A DNA stretch of 64,000 bases from Eggerthella sinensis. GTDB lineage: Bacteria > Actinomycetota > Coriobacteriia > Coriobacteriales > Eggerthellaceae. Of this stretch, positions 39,381 through 46,938 are shown in pieces; the stretch's first letter is position 1, and each line of letters opens with the position of its first letter. Position numbers and translations under genes: made by a program. The notes beneath the pieces are model-generated. The model was given only the letters and a program-made list of their open reading frames with translations, had not been told where the DNA came from and did not search any database. The stretch lies in assembly GCF_003339815.1 (NCBI RefSeq), contig NZ_PPTT01000006.1:1-64000 (forward strand). The letters are read 5' to 3'.

Positions 39381-41037
39381 GGAACTGCTCCTCGAAGCTG
39401 GCGGCCGGAATGGGCCTCGACACGAAGAATCCCTGAATGTTGTCGGCGCCGATGGCACGCACGGCATCGAGTTCGGTGGGTTCTTCAACGCCTTCGACGG
39501 TGACGCGGATGCCCACGCTGTGGCACAGCTCGATGACGGCGTCGATGAAGGCGCGGTTGAACGATTCCTTGTGGATGTCCTTGATGAACAGACGGTCGAT
39601 CTTCACGATGTCGGCGGGCGACTGCGACAGCAGCCCGAGCGACGAGTACCCCGTGCCGAAGTCGTCCATGGCGATGCGGATGCCGATGGCGCGCAGGCGG
39701 TCGAACGTGGCGCGCAACGCATCCATGTCGGTGACGAAGTAGCTCTCGGTCATTTCGAGCACGATGGACGACGGCTCGACGCCCGTGCGCTCGATGAGCT
39801 GCTCCACGAAGGGGATGAAGTCCGCGTCGAGCAGCTGCAGGTAGGAGATGTTCACGTCCATGATGAAGTCGGGATGCGTTTCGGTCCAGCGCTTGCATTG
39901 GACGAACGACTGCTCGAGCACCCAGCGTCCCACCTGGCCGATAAGCCCGTAGGACTCGAGGACGGGGATGAATTCGACGGGGGAGAGCGAGCCGCGATCT
40001 TCCGAGTTCCAGCGCAGCAACGCTTCGGCGCCGGCAAGGTCCATGGTTTCCGCATCCACGAGCGGCTGGTAGTACAGCTCGAAGTGCTTCATGCCGCCGA
40101 GCACCGACGATTGCATGCAGTCGCTGATCTCGAGCCGCCTGAGCTTCGTCGCCGTCATCGCGGCCGAGTAGAACGTGGAGGTGTTCTTGCCGCGCTGCTT
40201 GCTTTCCTCGAGCGCGCTCTCGGCGTTGCGCAACAGGTCCTGCGCGGTGGTGGCGTCCTGGCCGATCATCGCGATGCCGGCCGATGCCATGCAGAAGAAC
40301 GTCACGCCGTCGATGGTGTGCGGGCGGTTCGCCACCATGTGGACGGCGTCGTAGAGCTCCTTCATGGCGGCGCGATCGGCGCCGTCCACGATTACGGCGA
40401 ACATGTCGCCGTCGAGACGGAACATGGAGCCGCCTTCGGGGAGCAGGCGCTGCGTTGACTGGGCGAAGAGGCGCAACACGGTGTTGCCGAACGCGTGGTC
40501 GTTGAGCGAGTTGATGCGGGAGAAGTCGTCGAGGCCGAGCAGCATGACGCCGCCTTCGGACTCGCAGCCGATGAGGCGGTCGAGCAGTTCGACGCATTCG
40601 TCGTGCGTGAACAGGCCCGTGACCGAGTCCACCTTGCCCTTGCGCTCAAGGCAGGTGACCACGCCGGCGAACATCGTGGGATCGTTATGCTCGTCGCGCT
40701 TCATGAGGCCGCGGCACACCACCCAGATGTTCTCGTCGTCGACGTTCTTGATTTGGTACTCGACGTCGTGGACGTCGGTTTTTCCGGAGAGCATGTCGTT
40801 GATCGATTCGTCGAAACGCACGCGATCCCGTTCGACGATGAGGTCGCGCCACAGCGGGATGAGACCCGGAACCAGGCTGTCGGGCAGACCGAAATCCTCG
40901 CGCATGTTGTCGGAGACGAGGGCCGTGTCGCGACTCATGTCGATGATGTAGAGGTAATCGTCCGTGCTGAACGTCACGGCGTCGTAGAACAGCCGTGCGT
41001 CGAGTTCGAACGATTTCAGCGCTTCTTTCGTATTCAA
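39358..41037 (-). CDS. Degenerate GGDEF-EAL c-di-GMP phosphodiesterase
   Basis: A 559-residue protein. A PAS-like sensor region (about 20-125) is followed by a GGDEF domain whose signature reads RLDGDMFAV, so cyclase activity is probably lost. The EAL domain (about 300-550) keeps the catalytic motifs AEALLRWN, VNISYLQL, VLEMTES, AMDDFGTGYSSLGLL, IKIDRLFI-like VKIDRLFIKD and TVEGVEEPTEL, so c-di-GMP breakdown is likely. The start is TTG at 41037 with GGAG 8 bases upstream. Its 3' end overlaps that of the diguanylate cyclase, placing opposing activities side by side. Confidence 0.87.
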   Translation of the reverse strand: MNTKEALKSFELDARLFYDAVTFSTDDYLYIIDMSRDTALVSDNMREDFGLPDSLVPGLIPLWRDLIVERDRVRFDESINDMLSGKTDVHDVEYQIKNVDDENIWVVCRGLMKRDEHNDPTMFAGVVTCLERKGKVDSVTGLFTHDECVELLDRLIGCESEGGVMLLGLDDFSRINSLNDHAFGNTVLRLFAQSTQRLLPEGGSMFRLDGDMFAVIVDGADRAAMKELYDAVHMVANRPHTIDGVTFFCMASAGIAMIGQDATTAQDLLRNAESALEESKQRGKNTSTFYSAAMTATKLRRLEISDCMQSSVLGGMKHFELYYQPLVDAETMDLAGAEALLRWNSEDRGSLSPVEFIPVLESYGLIGQVGRWVLEQSFVQCKRWTETHPDFIMDVNISYLQLLDADFIPFVEQLIERTGVEPSSIVLEMTESYFVTDMDALRATFDRLRAIGIRIAMDDFGTGYSSLGLLSQSPADIVKIDRLFIKDIHKESFNRAFIDAVIELCHSVGIRVTVEGVEEPTELDAVRAIGADNIQGFFVSRPIPAASFEEQFLTPQAAS

Positions 41038-41304
41038 GAAATGCGCTCCGTTTCAATGATCAATTGAATATGCGAAGTCCATTGTATACGTAATCGGTGC
41101 GATATTGTGCGTAAATGACCGAGTACGAGGGGAAACGTTCCCGGTGGGCGAAAAGAATGGCGGAGTGGCAGCGGATTGACGAGACCTCCTCGATTCGTCC
41201 ACAACGGCCGCTCGCGGGCTCGGCGCGCTTCCCGCGCGCGTTATCGTTTCGAGGAAACAACCGTGCCGCGCGCGTCGTCGCGCGACGAGAAGGAGCGCCC
41301 GCTC

Positions 41305-41727
41305 ATGCACATTCATACCATCAGCGCCTACGAAACCTCCGCCGAGGAGTTCTTCAAGCGCCTTGAAGATTGGAACACCGACCTCGTGATCGACACGAGG
41401 CTCAAGAACACGAACCAGCTTGCCGGCTTCACGAAGCGCGACGACCTCGCCTATTTCGTGGAGCAGATCGTGCACGGCCGCTACGTGCACGACAAGCTGT
41501 TTGCGCCGGCGCCCACCATGATGGAGCGCTACATCCATGGCAACATCGGCTGGGACGCCTACGCCGACGCGTACCGCGAGGACATGCGCGAGCGCGAGGC
41601 CGTCCCGCAGTTCTTCGAGCGCTACGGCGAGTACGAGTCCGTGGCCCTCGTGGGCACCGCGACCCACGCCCGCCGCTCCCATGTGGAAATCCTCGCCGAG
41701 ATGCTCAAGGACTTCCAGAAGCAGTAG
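41305..41727 (+). CDS. DUF488-like protein
   Basis: A 140-residue protein resembling the DUF488 family: it starts MHIHTISAYETSAEEFFKRL and contains LVIDTRLKNTNQLAGFTKRDDLAYFV, where the D-x-R motif fits the family. AAGGAG precedes the ATG at 41305; upstream in-frame codons lack support. No partner genes are obvious. Function unknown. Confidence 0.75.
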   Translation: MHIHTISAYETSAEEFFKRLEDWNTDLVIDTRLKNTNQLAGFTKRDDLAYFVEQIVHGRYVHDKLFAPAPTMMERYIHGNIGWDAYADAYREDMREREAVPQFFERYGEYESVALVGTATHARRSHVEILAEMLKDFQKQ

Positions 41728-41750
41728 GGACGCGGAAAGGGTGCGCCGGA

Positions 41751-41766
41751 TGTTTCACGTGAAACA
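41751..41766. other. parS: parS site (ParB-binding), copy 2
   Basis: TGTTTCACGTGAAACA again matches the parS consensus at all positions, inside a 24-base perfect palindrome (41747-41770). It lies in the gap before the TetR gene, 17.7 kb from copy 1. Confidence 0.9.
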
Positions 41767-41786
41767 TCCGTTCTCGTTCTGCTCTC

Positions 41787-41834
41787 TTGTAAAACTAGCG
41801 ATTGTTAGTTATTATGCTAGCAATCGCTAGTTTT
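41787..41834 (+). promoter_or_regulatory. Promoter and operator of the TetR-flavodoxin operon
   Basis: TTGTAA (41787-41792) and TATTAT (41810-41815) are 17 bases apart. AAAACTAGCGATTG (41791-41804) and its exact reverse complement at 41821-41834 flank the -10. A TetR dimer pair bound here would block the promoter, so autorepression is very likely. Confidence 0.78.
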
Positions 41835-41848
41835 GTAGAGGAGGGACC

Positions 41849-42487
41849 ATGCGAGGGAAGGACACGAAGGAGCGCATCGTCGAGGAGGCGTTCGCGCTGT
41901 TCGCGTCGCGCGGCTTCCATGCGGTGTCGGTGCGCGACATCGCGTCGGCCGTGGGCATCAAAGACGCGTCGCTGTACAACCATTTCTCCGGCAAGCAGGC
42001 CCTGTTCGACGCCATCGTGCACGATGCGCTCGAGCGGACGCGCCGATTCTTCGGCGAGCGCAGCATCCTGTTCGACGTCACCGACGACACGGCGCCGTAC
42101 GAGGAGATGACCGCCGCGCGCCTGCGCGAGATGGTGCTGCCGTCGTTTCGCTACTTCTTCGAGGACCCGTACATGGTGCGTCTGCGCCATTTGCTGGTGA
42201 TCAGCCAGTTCGAGAGCGAGGAGGCGGGGCGCGTCTACCGCCTCGTGTTCGTCGAGCAGCCCATGGCGCTGCAGCGCACCGTCTTCGAGCACCTCATGGC
42301 CACGGGCGAGTTCGTCCGCGACGATGCGGCGCAGATGGCCATCGAGCTGCAGGGCGTCCCGTTCATGCTCATGCATGCGGGGCTGACATGGGAGGAAGCC
42401 GAGCCGCGGCTCGCCGCGCACGTCGAGCGGTTCGCGCGGGCGCATACGGCGCCGGGACGGGGCATTCGAGGAGAGGAACGGGCATGA
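41849..42487 (+). CDS. TetR/AcrR-family autoregulator of a flavodoxin operon
   Basis: A 212-residue regulator. The N-terminal HTH is VSVRDIASAVGIKDASLYNHFSGKQALFDAI (about 28-58), with a helical effector domain after it. GAGGAGGG precedes the ATG. A strong inverted repeat overlaps its own promoter. It overlaps the flavodoxin gene by four bases (ATGA) and so is co-translated with it. Confidence 0.9.
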   Translation: MRGKDTKERIVEEAFALFASRGFHAVSVRDIASAVGIKDASLYNHFSGKQALFDAIVHDALERTRRFFGERSILFDVTDDTAPYEEMTAARLREMVLPSFRYFFEDPYMVRLRHLLVISQFESEEAGRVYRLVFVEQPMALQRTVFEHLMATGEFVRDDAAQMAIELQGVPFMLMHAGLTWEEAEPRLAAHVERFARAHTAPGRGIRGEERA

Positions 42488-43050
42488 GCATGATCGTGGT
42501 GTATTCGTCGCACACGGGGTTCACGAAGCGCTACGCGACCTGGCTTGCGGAAGAGCTGGGGTGCCGGGCGGTGTCGCTTGACGACGAGCCGCGGTTCGAT
42601 GCGAGCGGCTTCGACATAGTGGCGATGGGCGGATGGCTTCACGCGGGCGGGCTTGCGGGCAAGAAGTGGCTCGTGCGCGCGCGGGAGCGGCATCCGCAGA
42701 CGCGGTTCGTCGTGTTCGCGGTGGGCGCGACGCCGGTGGAGTGGGACGATATGGTCGCCGAGGCACTTGCGAAGGAGCTGCCGTCGCCGGAGTTCGACGG
42801 CGTGGAGCGCTTCTACCTGCGCGGCGGGTTCGCCTACGAGCGCCTGAGCGCGCCGAACAAGCTGGCCATGAGGCTGTTCTTCAAGATGCAGGAGAAGAAC
42901 GCGGAGCACGACCCGCGCGCCGCCGAGATGCTCTCGGGGATGCGCGGCGGGTTCGACGCCACCGACCGCGCCGCGCTCGAGCCGGTGACGGCCTGCGTCC
43001 GCGCGCTCGACGCCGCCGCGGTGCCGACGGGAAGCGCGGAGCGCGCATGA
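42484..43050 (+). CDS. Flavodoxin-domain protein
   Basis: A 188-residue protein of the flavodoxin/menaquinone-dependent protoporphyrinogen oxidase-like group. The start MIVVYSSHTGFTKRYATWLAEEL gives the phosphate-binding loop (SSHTGFTKRYA), and AMGGWLHAGGLAGKKWL contributes to the flavin site. It is a cytosolic FMN protein, likely an oxidoreductase. It overlaps both the TetR gene upstream and the membrane protein downstream, so these three genes form a compact operon. Confidence 0.85.
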   Translation: MSMIVVYSSHTGFTKRYATWLAEELGCRAVSLDDEPRFDASGFDIVAMGGWLHAGGLAGKKWLVRARERHPQTRFVVFAVGATPVEWDDMVAEALAKELPSPEFDGVERFYLRGGFAYERLSAPNKLAMRLFFKMQEKNAEHDPRAAEMLSGMRGGFDATDRAALEPVTACVRALDAAAVPTGSAERA

Positions 43051-43475
43051 ACGCGGCGCGCCGCATCGTGCGGGTGATCTGCGTGTTCAACGGCGTGTGC
43101 GCGGTGGTGTGCGGCGGCTTCATGATGGCGGGCGCCGCGGGCGTCCTGCCGCCCGCGTTCGACGAGCTCTTCGGCTTCTTCGACCTCATGGTGCCCTTGA
43201 TCCAGCGGATGCCGCTGCCTGCGTATATGACGGCCGACCTGTTCTGGCCGGGGCTTGCCCTCGCGCTCGTGAACGGGGTGGCGAACCTCGTGGCCGCCGT
43301 GCTGTTCGCGCGCCGCGATGGGCGCGCGCGTTCGTGGGCGTTGCTGGCCGGTGCGCTGCTCATCGTCTGGTGCTTGTTCGAACTCGTGTACCTGCCGAAC
43401 CCGGTCTCGGTGATCTACCTGGTGATCGGGCTCATGCAGACGGCGTGCGCGGCGGTGATGCGCCCCGCGCGCTAG
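43047..43475 (+). CDS. Small four-helix membrane protein in the TetR-flavodoxin operon
   Basis: A 142-residue hydrophobic protein with four predicted helices (IVRVICVFNGVCAVVCGGFM, ALALVNGVANLVAAVLF, ALLAGALLIVWCLFELVYL and VIYLVIGLMQTACAAV). No defined family recognised. It overlaps the flavodoxin stop by four bases and is convergent with the HTH-desulforedoxin gene, overlapping its end by four bases. Confidence 0.7.
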   Translation: MNAARRIVRVICVFNGVCAVVCGGFMMAGAAGVLPPAFDELFGFFDLMVPLIQRMPLPAYMTADLFWPGLALALVNGVANLVAAVLFARRDGRARSWALLAGALLIVWCLFELVYLPNPVSVIYLVIGLMQTACAAVMRPAR

Positions 43476-44065
43476 CGGCGCGCGGGTTCGTGCCGCATGA
43501 GGCCGTGGGCCGTGCAGTACGTGTAGAGCTTCGCGCCGGCGAGGTGGGGCAGGCGCGCTTCGCCGCCCTGCTCGGGGTAGAGCTTTTCGACGGCCATGCG
43601 GTCGAAGCCCACGACGGCGACGAAGCCGAGGTGGTGCTGCTTGCTCATCTTGTGGTCGAAGGTGACGTACCAGTCGCCCTCGACCGGCTCGACGTGCACG
43701 GCATGCGCCTCGTCGGCGGGCAAGGCGACGAGCGCGGGCAGCTTCCTGCCGCAGCACGACACGTCGGCATCGCCCGTGGTGGTGATGATGTTTCCGCAGG
43801 TGGGGCATACGCGGAATGCGGTGCGTTTCATGGTTCCTCCCATCCGCTCGTCGGCGGCCAACGTGCCGGCGAGCAGCGTTTCGACGGGAGTTCCCAGGTG
43901 ATCGGACAGCGCGCCCAAAAGCTCGATGTCGGGGCAGCCGCCGCCGCGCTCCCACTTCGACACCGCCTTGTCGGTGACGCCGAGGGCGTCGGCCAGCTGC
44001 CGTTGCGTGAGCCCTCGCTCCTCGCGCAGCGAGCGGATGAGCGTGCCCGTCGATCGTGCGTCCAT
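43472..44065 (-). CDS. XRE-family HTH fused to a desulforedoxin-like iron site
   Basis: A 197-residue two-domain protein. The HTH (about 8-62, with LTQRQLADALGVTDKAVSKWE) is followed by VCPTCGNIITTTGDADVSCCG, where Cys87, Cys90, Cys104 and Cys105 reproduce the C-x2-C...C-C iron site of desulforedoxin. The remainder (DWYVTFDHKMSKQHHLGFVAVV) resembles the start of the desulfoferrodoxin C-terminal fold. GGGAGG precedes the ATG at 44065. It is probably a redox- or iron-responsive regulator; targets are not evident. It could alternatively act as a zinc-ribbon regulator. Confidence 0.8.
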   Translation of the reverse strand: MDARSTGTLIRSLREERGLTQRQLADALGVTDKAVSKWERGGGCPDIELLGALSDHLGTPVETLLAGTLAADERMGGTMKRTAFRVCPTCGNIITTTGDADVSCCGRKLPALVALPADEAHAVHVEPVEGDWYVTFDHKMSKQHHLGFVAVVGFDRMAVEKLYPEQGGEARLPHLAGAKLYTYCTAHGLMRHEPARR

Positions 44066-44156
44066 GGTGTTCCTCCCTGATCGGTTGACGGGTGTCCACG
44101 ATACGCGTCCGCTGCGGCAGGCGCAATGAACGCTCCGTAGAGTGGCGGCCCGGGTG

Positions 44157-44987
44157 CTACGGCAGCGGCTGGCAGACGGGGCAGTAGTACACGTTGCCGC
44201 CGAGGTAGGGCTTGCGTTCGATGGCGCCGTGGCAGACGGGGCAGCCGTCCTTCCACGTGTTCGCCGACAGCAGGCACCGGTAGCCGCCGGGGTTGCCGTA
44301 GAGGTCGCGCTCCACGTCGCGGCCGCCCTCCTCGACCATGGCCGCAAGCGTGTCCTTCATCGCGCGGAAGAGGCGCGCCGTGTCTTCGTCGTCGAGGGCG
44401 TGCACCTTCGTTTTCGGGTTGATGCCCGCGTTGAACAGGATGTCCTGCAGCACGCCGTTGCCGATGCCCGGGATGCGCTGCTCGGTGGCGAGGAGGGCCT
44501 TCGCGCTCGTGCTTGCCGGGGCCGCCTCGATGAGCGCGCGGAAGCGCCCCTCGTCGTAGGCGTCCGAAAGCACGGGGACGCAGTCGCGGGCGGCCACGTA
44601 GTACGCGTCGTCGTCCGCCCCGGTGTCGGCGATGAGGAACATGCCGTACATGGCGGTCGTGCAGACGAGGCGCGCGCCGTTCTCGAAGGCGAGCAGCAGC
44701 TGGTGCTTCGCCGGTGTCTTCGCGCCCGCATCGAGCAGCCGCGCGTTCACGCCTTCGCGCAAAAGCAGGGTCATGCCGTCGTCGAGCGCGAGCTCCACGT
44801 AGGGGCCGGTGGCTTTGACGGCCTCGACGCGGCGCCCGTCGAGGCGCGCGCCGTACGTGGCGGGGTCGCCCGTGTAGAACGCGAACTTGTGCGGCGAATG
44901 GTTCGCCTCCGCTTCCACGATGACGTGGCCGGCGAAGGCGGCGTGCATCTGGCGGGCGAGCGTGAGGGCTTCGGGCATCTCGATCAT
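44157..44987 (-). CDS. Fpg/MutM-like DNA glycosylase family protein lacking the N-terminal proline
   Basis: A 276-residue member of the formamidopyrimidine-DNA glycosylase family. Its start MIEMPEALTLARQM aligns with the MPELPEVETV start of Fpg, but the catalytic Pro2 is Ile; the following Glu is kept. The helix-two-turn-helix segment (QRIPGIGNGVLQDILFNAGINP) and a C-terminal zinc finger (CPVCHGAIERKPYLGGNVYYC) are intact. AGGAGG lies before the ATG. It may bind damaged DNA without the normal lyase chemistry, or use another nucleophile. Confidence 0.82.
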   Translation of the reverse strand: MIEMPEALTLARQMHAAFAGHVIVEAEANHSPHKFAFYTGDPATYGARLDGRRVEAVKATGPYVELALDDGMTLLLREGVNARLLDAGAKTPAKHQLLLAFENGARLVCTTAMYGMFLIADTGADDDAYYVAARDCVPVLSDAYDEGRFRALIEAAPASTSAKALLATEQRIPGIGNGVLQDILFNAGINPKTKVHALDDEDTARLFRAMKDTLAAMVEEGGRDVERDLYGNPGGYRCLLSANTWKDGCPVCHGAIERKPYLGGNVYYCPVCQPLP

Positions 44988-45051
44988 GGCGAACCTCCTG
45001 GACGGTGCGGCGCGGACGCGGGGGAGCGTTGCCGCCAGTATAGCAGCAGCC

Positions 45052-45591
45052 CTAGCTGCGGTGCGCCTCGGCGCGCTTCACGCGCTCGACGAGCACGCTC
45101 TTCACCTCGTCGCGCGGAATGGACAGCGAGACGGCCAGCTCGTCGCACAGCAGGCCCTCGGCGAGATCGAAGTACTTCTTGTCGGTGGCGGTGATGCGAC
45201 GGCCCGAATCGACGCGGCGGGCCGTGCGGTCGTGGACGGACTTCATGATGGGGACGAGGTCTTGCGGCGCGAACGTTTTCAGCCGGCGCTCGTACTCCTC
45301 CTTGAAACGCCGCTCGAGCAGCGTGGGCGTGGGCGCGTCGGGCCGCAGCGTCTCCTCGTCGATGGAGTCGGCGTCGGCCATGGAATCGATGAGGGCGAGG
45401 GCCTCGTGCTTCGTCATGACGGGACGCAGGGTGGGCGGCGCGGCCTCGTCGACGGCCACGAACAGCTTGAGGGAGTTCTCGAACAGCGTGCGCAGCTCGA
45501 AGTAGTCCTTGCCCTCGAAGTAGTCCTCGCGCAGCGCGGCCACTTCGCAGACGTGATGGCGATAGACGACGGTATCTCCGCAAGCGTACAT
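45052..45591 (-). CDS. CarD/CdnL-family RNA polymerase-binding regulator
   Basis: A 179-residue protein whose N terminus (MYACGDTVVYRHHVCEVAAL, then EGKDYFELRTLFENSLKLFVAVDEA) matches the CarD/CdnL/TRCF RNA polymerase-interacting domain, followed by a helical C-terminal domain. Such proteins stabilise open promoter complexes. GGAGG precedes the ATG at 45591; a longer in-frame start (45708) has no support. Mfd at 55392 carries the related domain. Confidence 0.82.
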   Translation of the reverse strand: MYACGDTVVYRHHVCEVAALREDYFEGKDYFELRTLFENSLKLFVAVDEAAPPTLRPVMTKHEALALIDSMADADSIDEETLRPDAPTPTLLERRFKEEYERRLKTFAPQDLVPIMKSVHDRTARRVDSGRRITATDKKYFDLAEGLLCDELAVSLSIPRDEVKSVLVERVKRAEAHRS

Positions 45592-45743
45592 GGCAACCTC
45601 CGACGGATGGGTGGGGAAACGGTGGGTGCGGCTCCGTCGCGTCGAAAAGACGTCGCAGATCAGCACCCCTATTATACCAGTTCGTATGCGAAAGAGCCCC
45701 AACCCCATTCGGCGAGCGGCAGAGGCGTTTCCCGGGATGTCGC

Positions 45744-45771
45744 TTGAAATACTTTGACATCAAAGTATAAT
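45744..45771 (+). promoter_or_regulatory. Promoter and operator of the MarR-PPOX-sirtuin operon
   Basis: TTGAAA (45744-45749) and a consensus TATAAT (45766-45771) are 16 bases apart. The spacer is filled by the 20-base palindrome ATACTTTGACATCAAAGTAT (45749-45768, 9-base arms). This is the classic arrangement for MarR autorepression. Confidence 0.82.
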
Positions 45772-45801
45772 GCGGGGACGGACGGAAGGGAAGGAGCGGG
45801 C

Positions 45802-46239
45802 ATGGACGATGTGGTGCATCGGCTTTCGGTGACGGTTGCGCAGGCGAACCGGTTCATCGCGGCGCAGCTGAAGGCGCGCGGGTTGACGGGCATCGCGCCG
45901 TCGCACGGCGACATCCTCGCGCAGCTGTTCGCGTCGGACGAGCGCTCCATGCAGGAGCTGGCGCACGCCATCGGCCGCGACCCCTCCACGGTGACGGCGC
46001 TCGTCAAGAAGCTGGCGGCCGCCGGGTACGTGCGCACCGAGAAGCGCGCCGACGATCGGCGCGCCACCGTGGTGTCGCTGACCGCGCGCGGCCAGGAGCT
46101 GCGGGGCGATTTTGCCGCCATCTCGCGCGAGCTGCTTGCCGTGCAGAGCCGGGGCATCGACGCCGAAGAGCAGGAGACGATGTGCAGGGTGCTGGCGGCC
46201 ATGCGCGAGAACTTCGAACGCGCCCTCGGGGACGCGTAG
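45802..46239 (+). CDS. MarR-family regulator of the PPOX-ferredoxin/sirtuin operon
   Basis: A 145-residue MarR protein with winged-helix core (SMQELAHAIGRDPSTVTALVKKLAAAGYVRTEKRADDRRATVVSLT). The ATG at 45802 follows AAGGAG. A palindrome overlaps its own promoter (45749-45768), so it should repress itself and the two genes downstream. MarR proteins often respond to oxidants or aromatic ligands; the signal here is unknown. Confidence 0.9.
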   Translation: MDDVVHRLSVTVAQANRFIAAQLKARGLTGIAPSHGDILAQLFASDERSMQELAHAIGRDPSTVTALVKKLAAAGYVRTEKRADDRRATVVSLTARGQELRGDFAAISRELLAVQSRGIDAEEQETMCRVLAAMRENFERALGDA

Positions 46240-46293
46240 CGCACGACGAGTCGACGAGACAAACGGCGGAACAGCCGGGAAGGGATGGTCGCT

Positions 46294-46938
46294 ATGGAAC
46301 AGGTGCCGCGTACGGACGATATCGATGCGGGGTACTGCCTGCGGTTTCTGCGCGAGGTGCGCGACGTGGCCTTCGCCACGACGGACGAGGCGGGTCTGCC
46401 GGCGGTGCGCATCATCGACGTGATGATGGTGGAGGGCGGCCGGCTGTATTTCGTCGCGGCGCGCGGCAAGGCGTTCTACGCCGACGTCATGCGCACGCGC
46501 TTCGTGGCCATCGTGGGGCAGTCGCCCGACTTCCGCACGTGCCGGCTGCGCGGCGCGGTGGAGCATCCCGACGACGAGGTCGAGCAGCATCGGCTCGTCG
46601 ACCGCATCTTCGAGCTCAACCCGTCCATGCAGGAGCTCTATCCCGGCGACTCGCGCTACGTGCTGGAGGCGTTCTACCTGCAGGACGCGCAGGGCGAGTA
46701 CTTCGACCTGAGCGGCACGCCCATCGTGCGCGTGCCCTTCGCGCTGGGCAGCGCGCGCGAAGCCGTCGCGGGGTTCGTCATCACCGACCGGTGCGTCGGG
46801 TGCGGGACGTGCGCGGAGGCGTGCCCCGAGCAGTGCATCGCGACGGGGTCGCCCTACGAGATCGCCCAGGTGCACTGCCTGCGCTGCGGCCGGTGCGCCG
46901 AGGTGTGCCCGCACGATGCGATCGAGCGGCGCTCGTGA
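46294..46938 (+). CDS. Pyridoxamine 5'-phosphate oxidase-like flavoprotein fused to a 2x[4Fe-4S] ferredoxin
   Basis: A 214-residue fusion. Residues about 10-140 form a split-barrel FMN-binding domain (VAFATTDEAGLPAVRIIDVMMVEGGRLYFVAARGKAFYADV). The C-terminal part has two ferredoxin motifs, CVGCGTCAEACP and CLRCGRCAEVCP. It should move electrons between flavin and iron-sulfur centres in the cytoplasm. AAGGGA lies 8 bases before the ATG at 46294. The stop overlaps the GTG start of the sirtuin gene, so the two are translationally coupled. Confidence 0.88.
   Translation: MEQVPRTDDIDAGYCLRFLREVRDVAFATTDEAGLPAVRIIDVMMVEGGRLYFVAARGKAFYADVMRTRFVAIVGQSPDFRTCRLRGAVEHPDDEVEQHRLVDRIFELNPSMQELYPGDSRYVLEAFYLQDAQGEYFDLSGTPIVRVPFALGSAREAVAGFVITDRCVGCGTCAEACPEQCIATGSPYEIAQVHCLRCGRCAEVCPHDAIERRS

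Noticed and set aside
41115-41366. Small plus-strand frame upstream of the DUF488-like gene
   Set aside because: It overlaps the real gene in another frame, has Arg/Ser-rich composition and no ribosome site.
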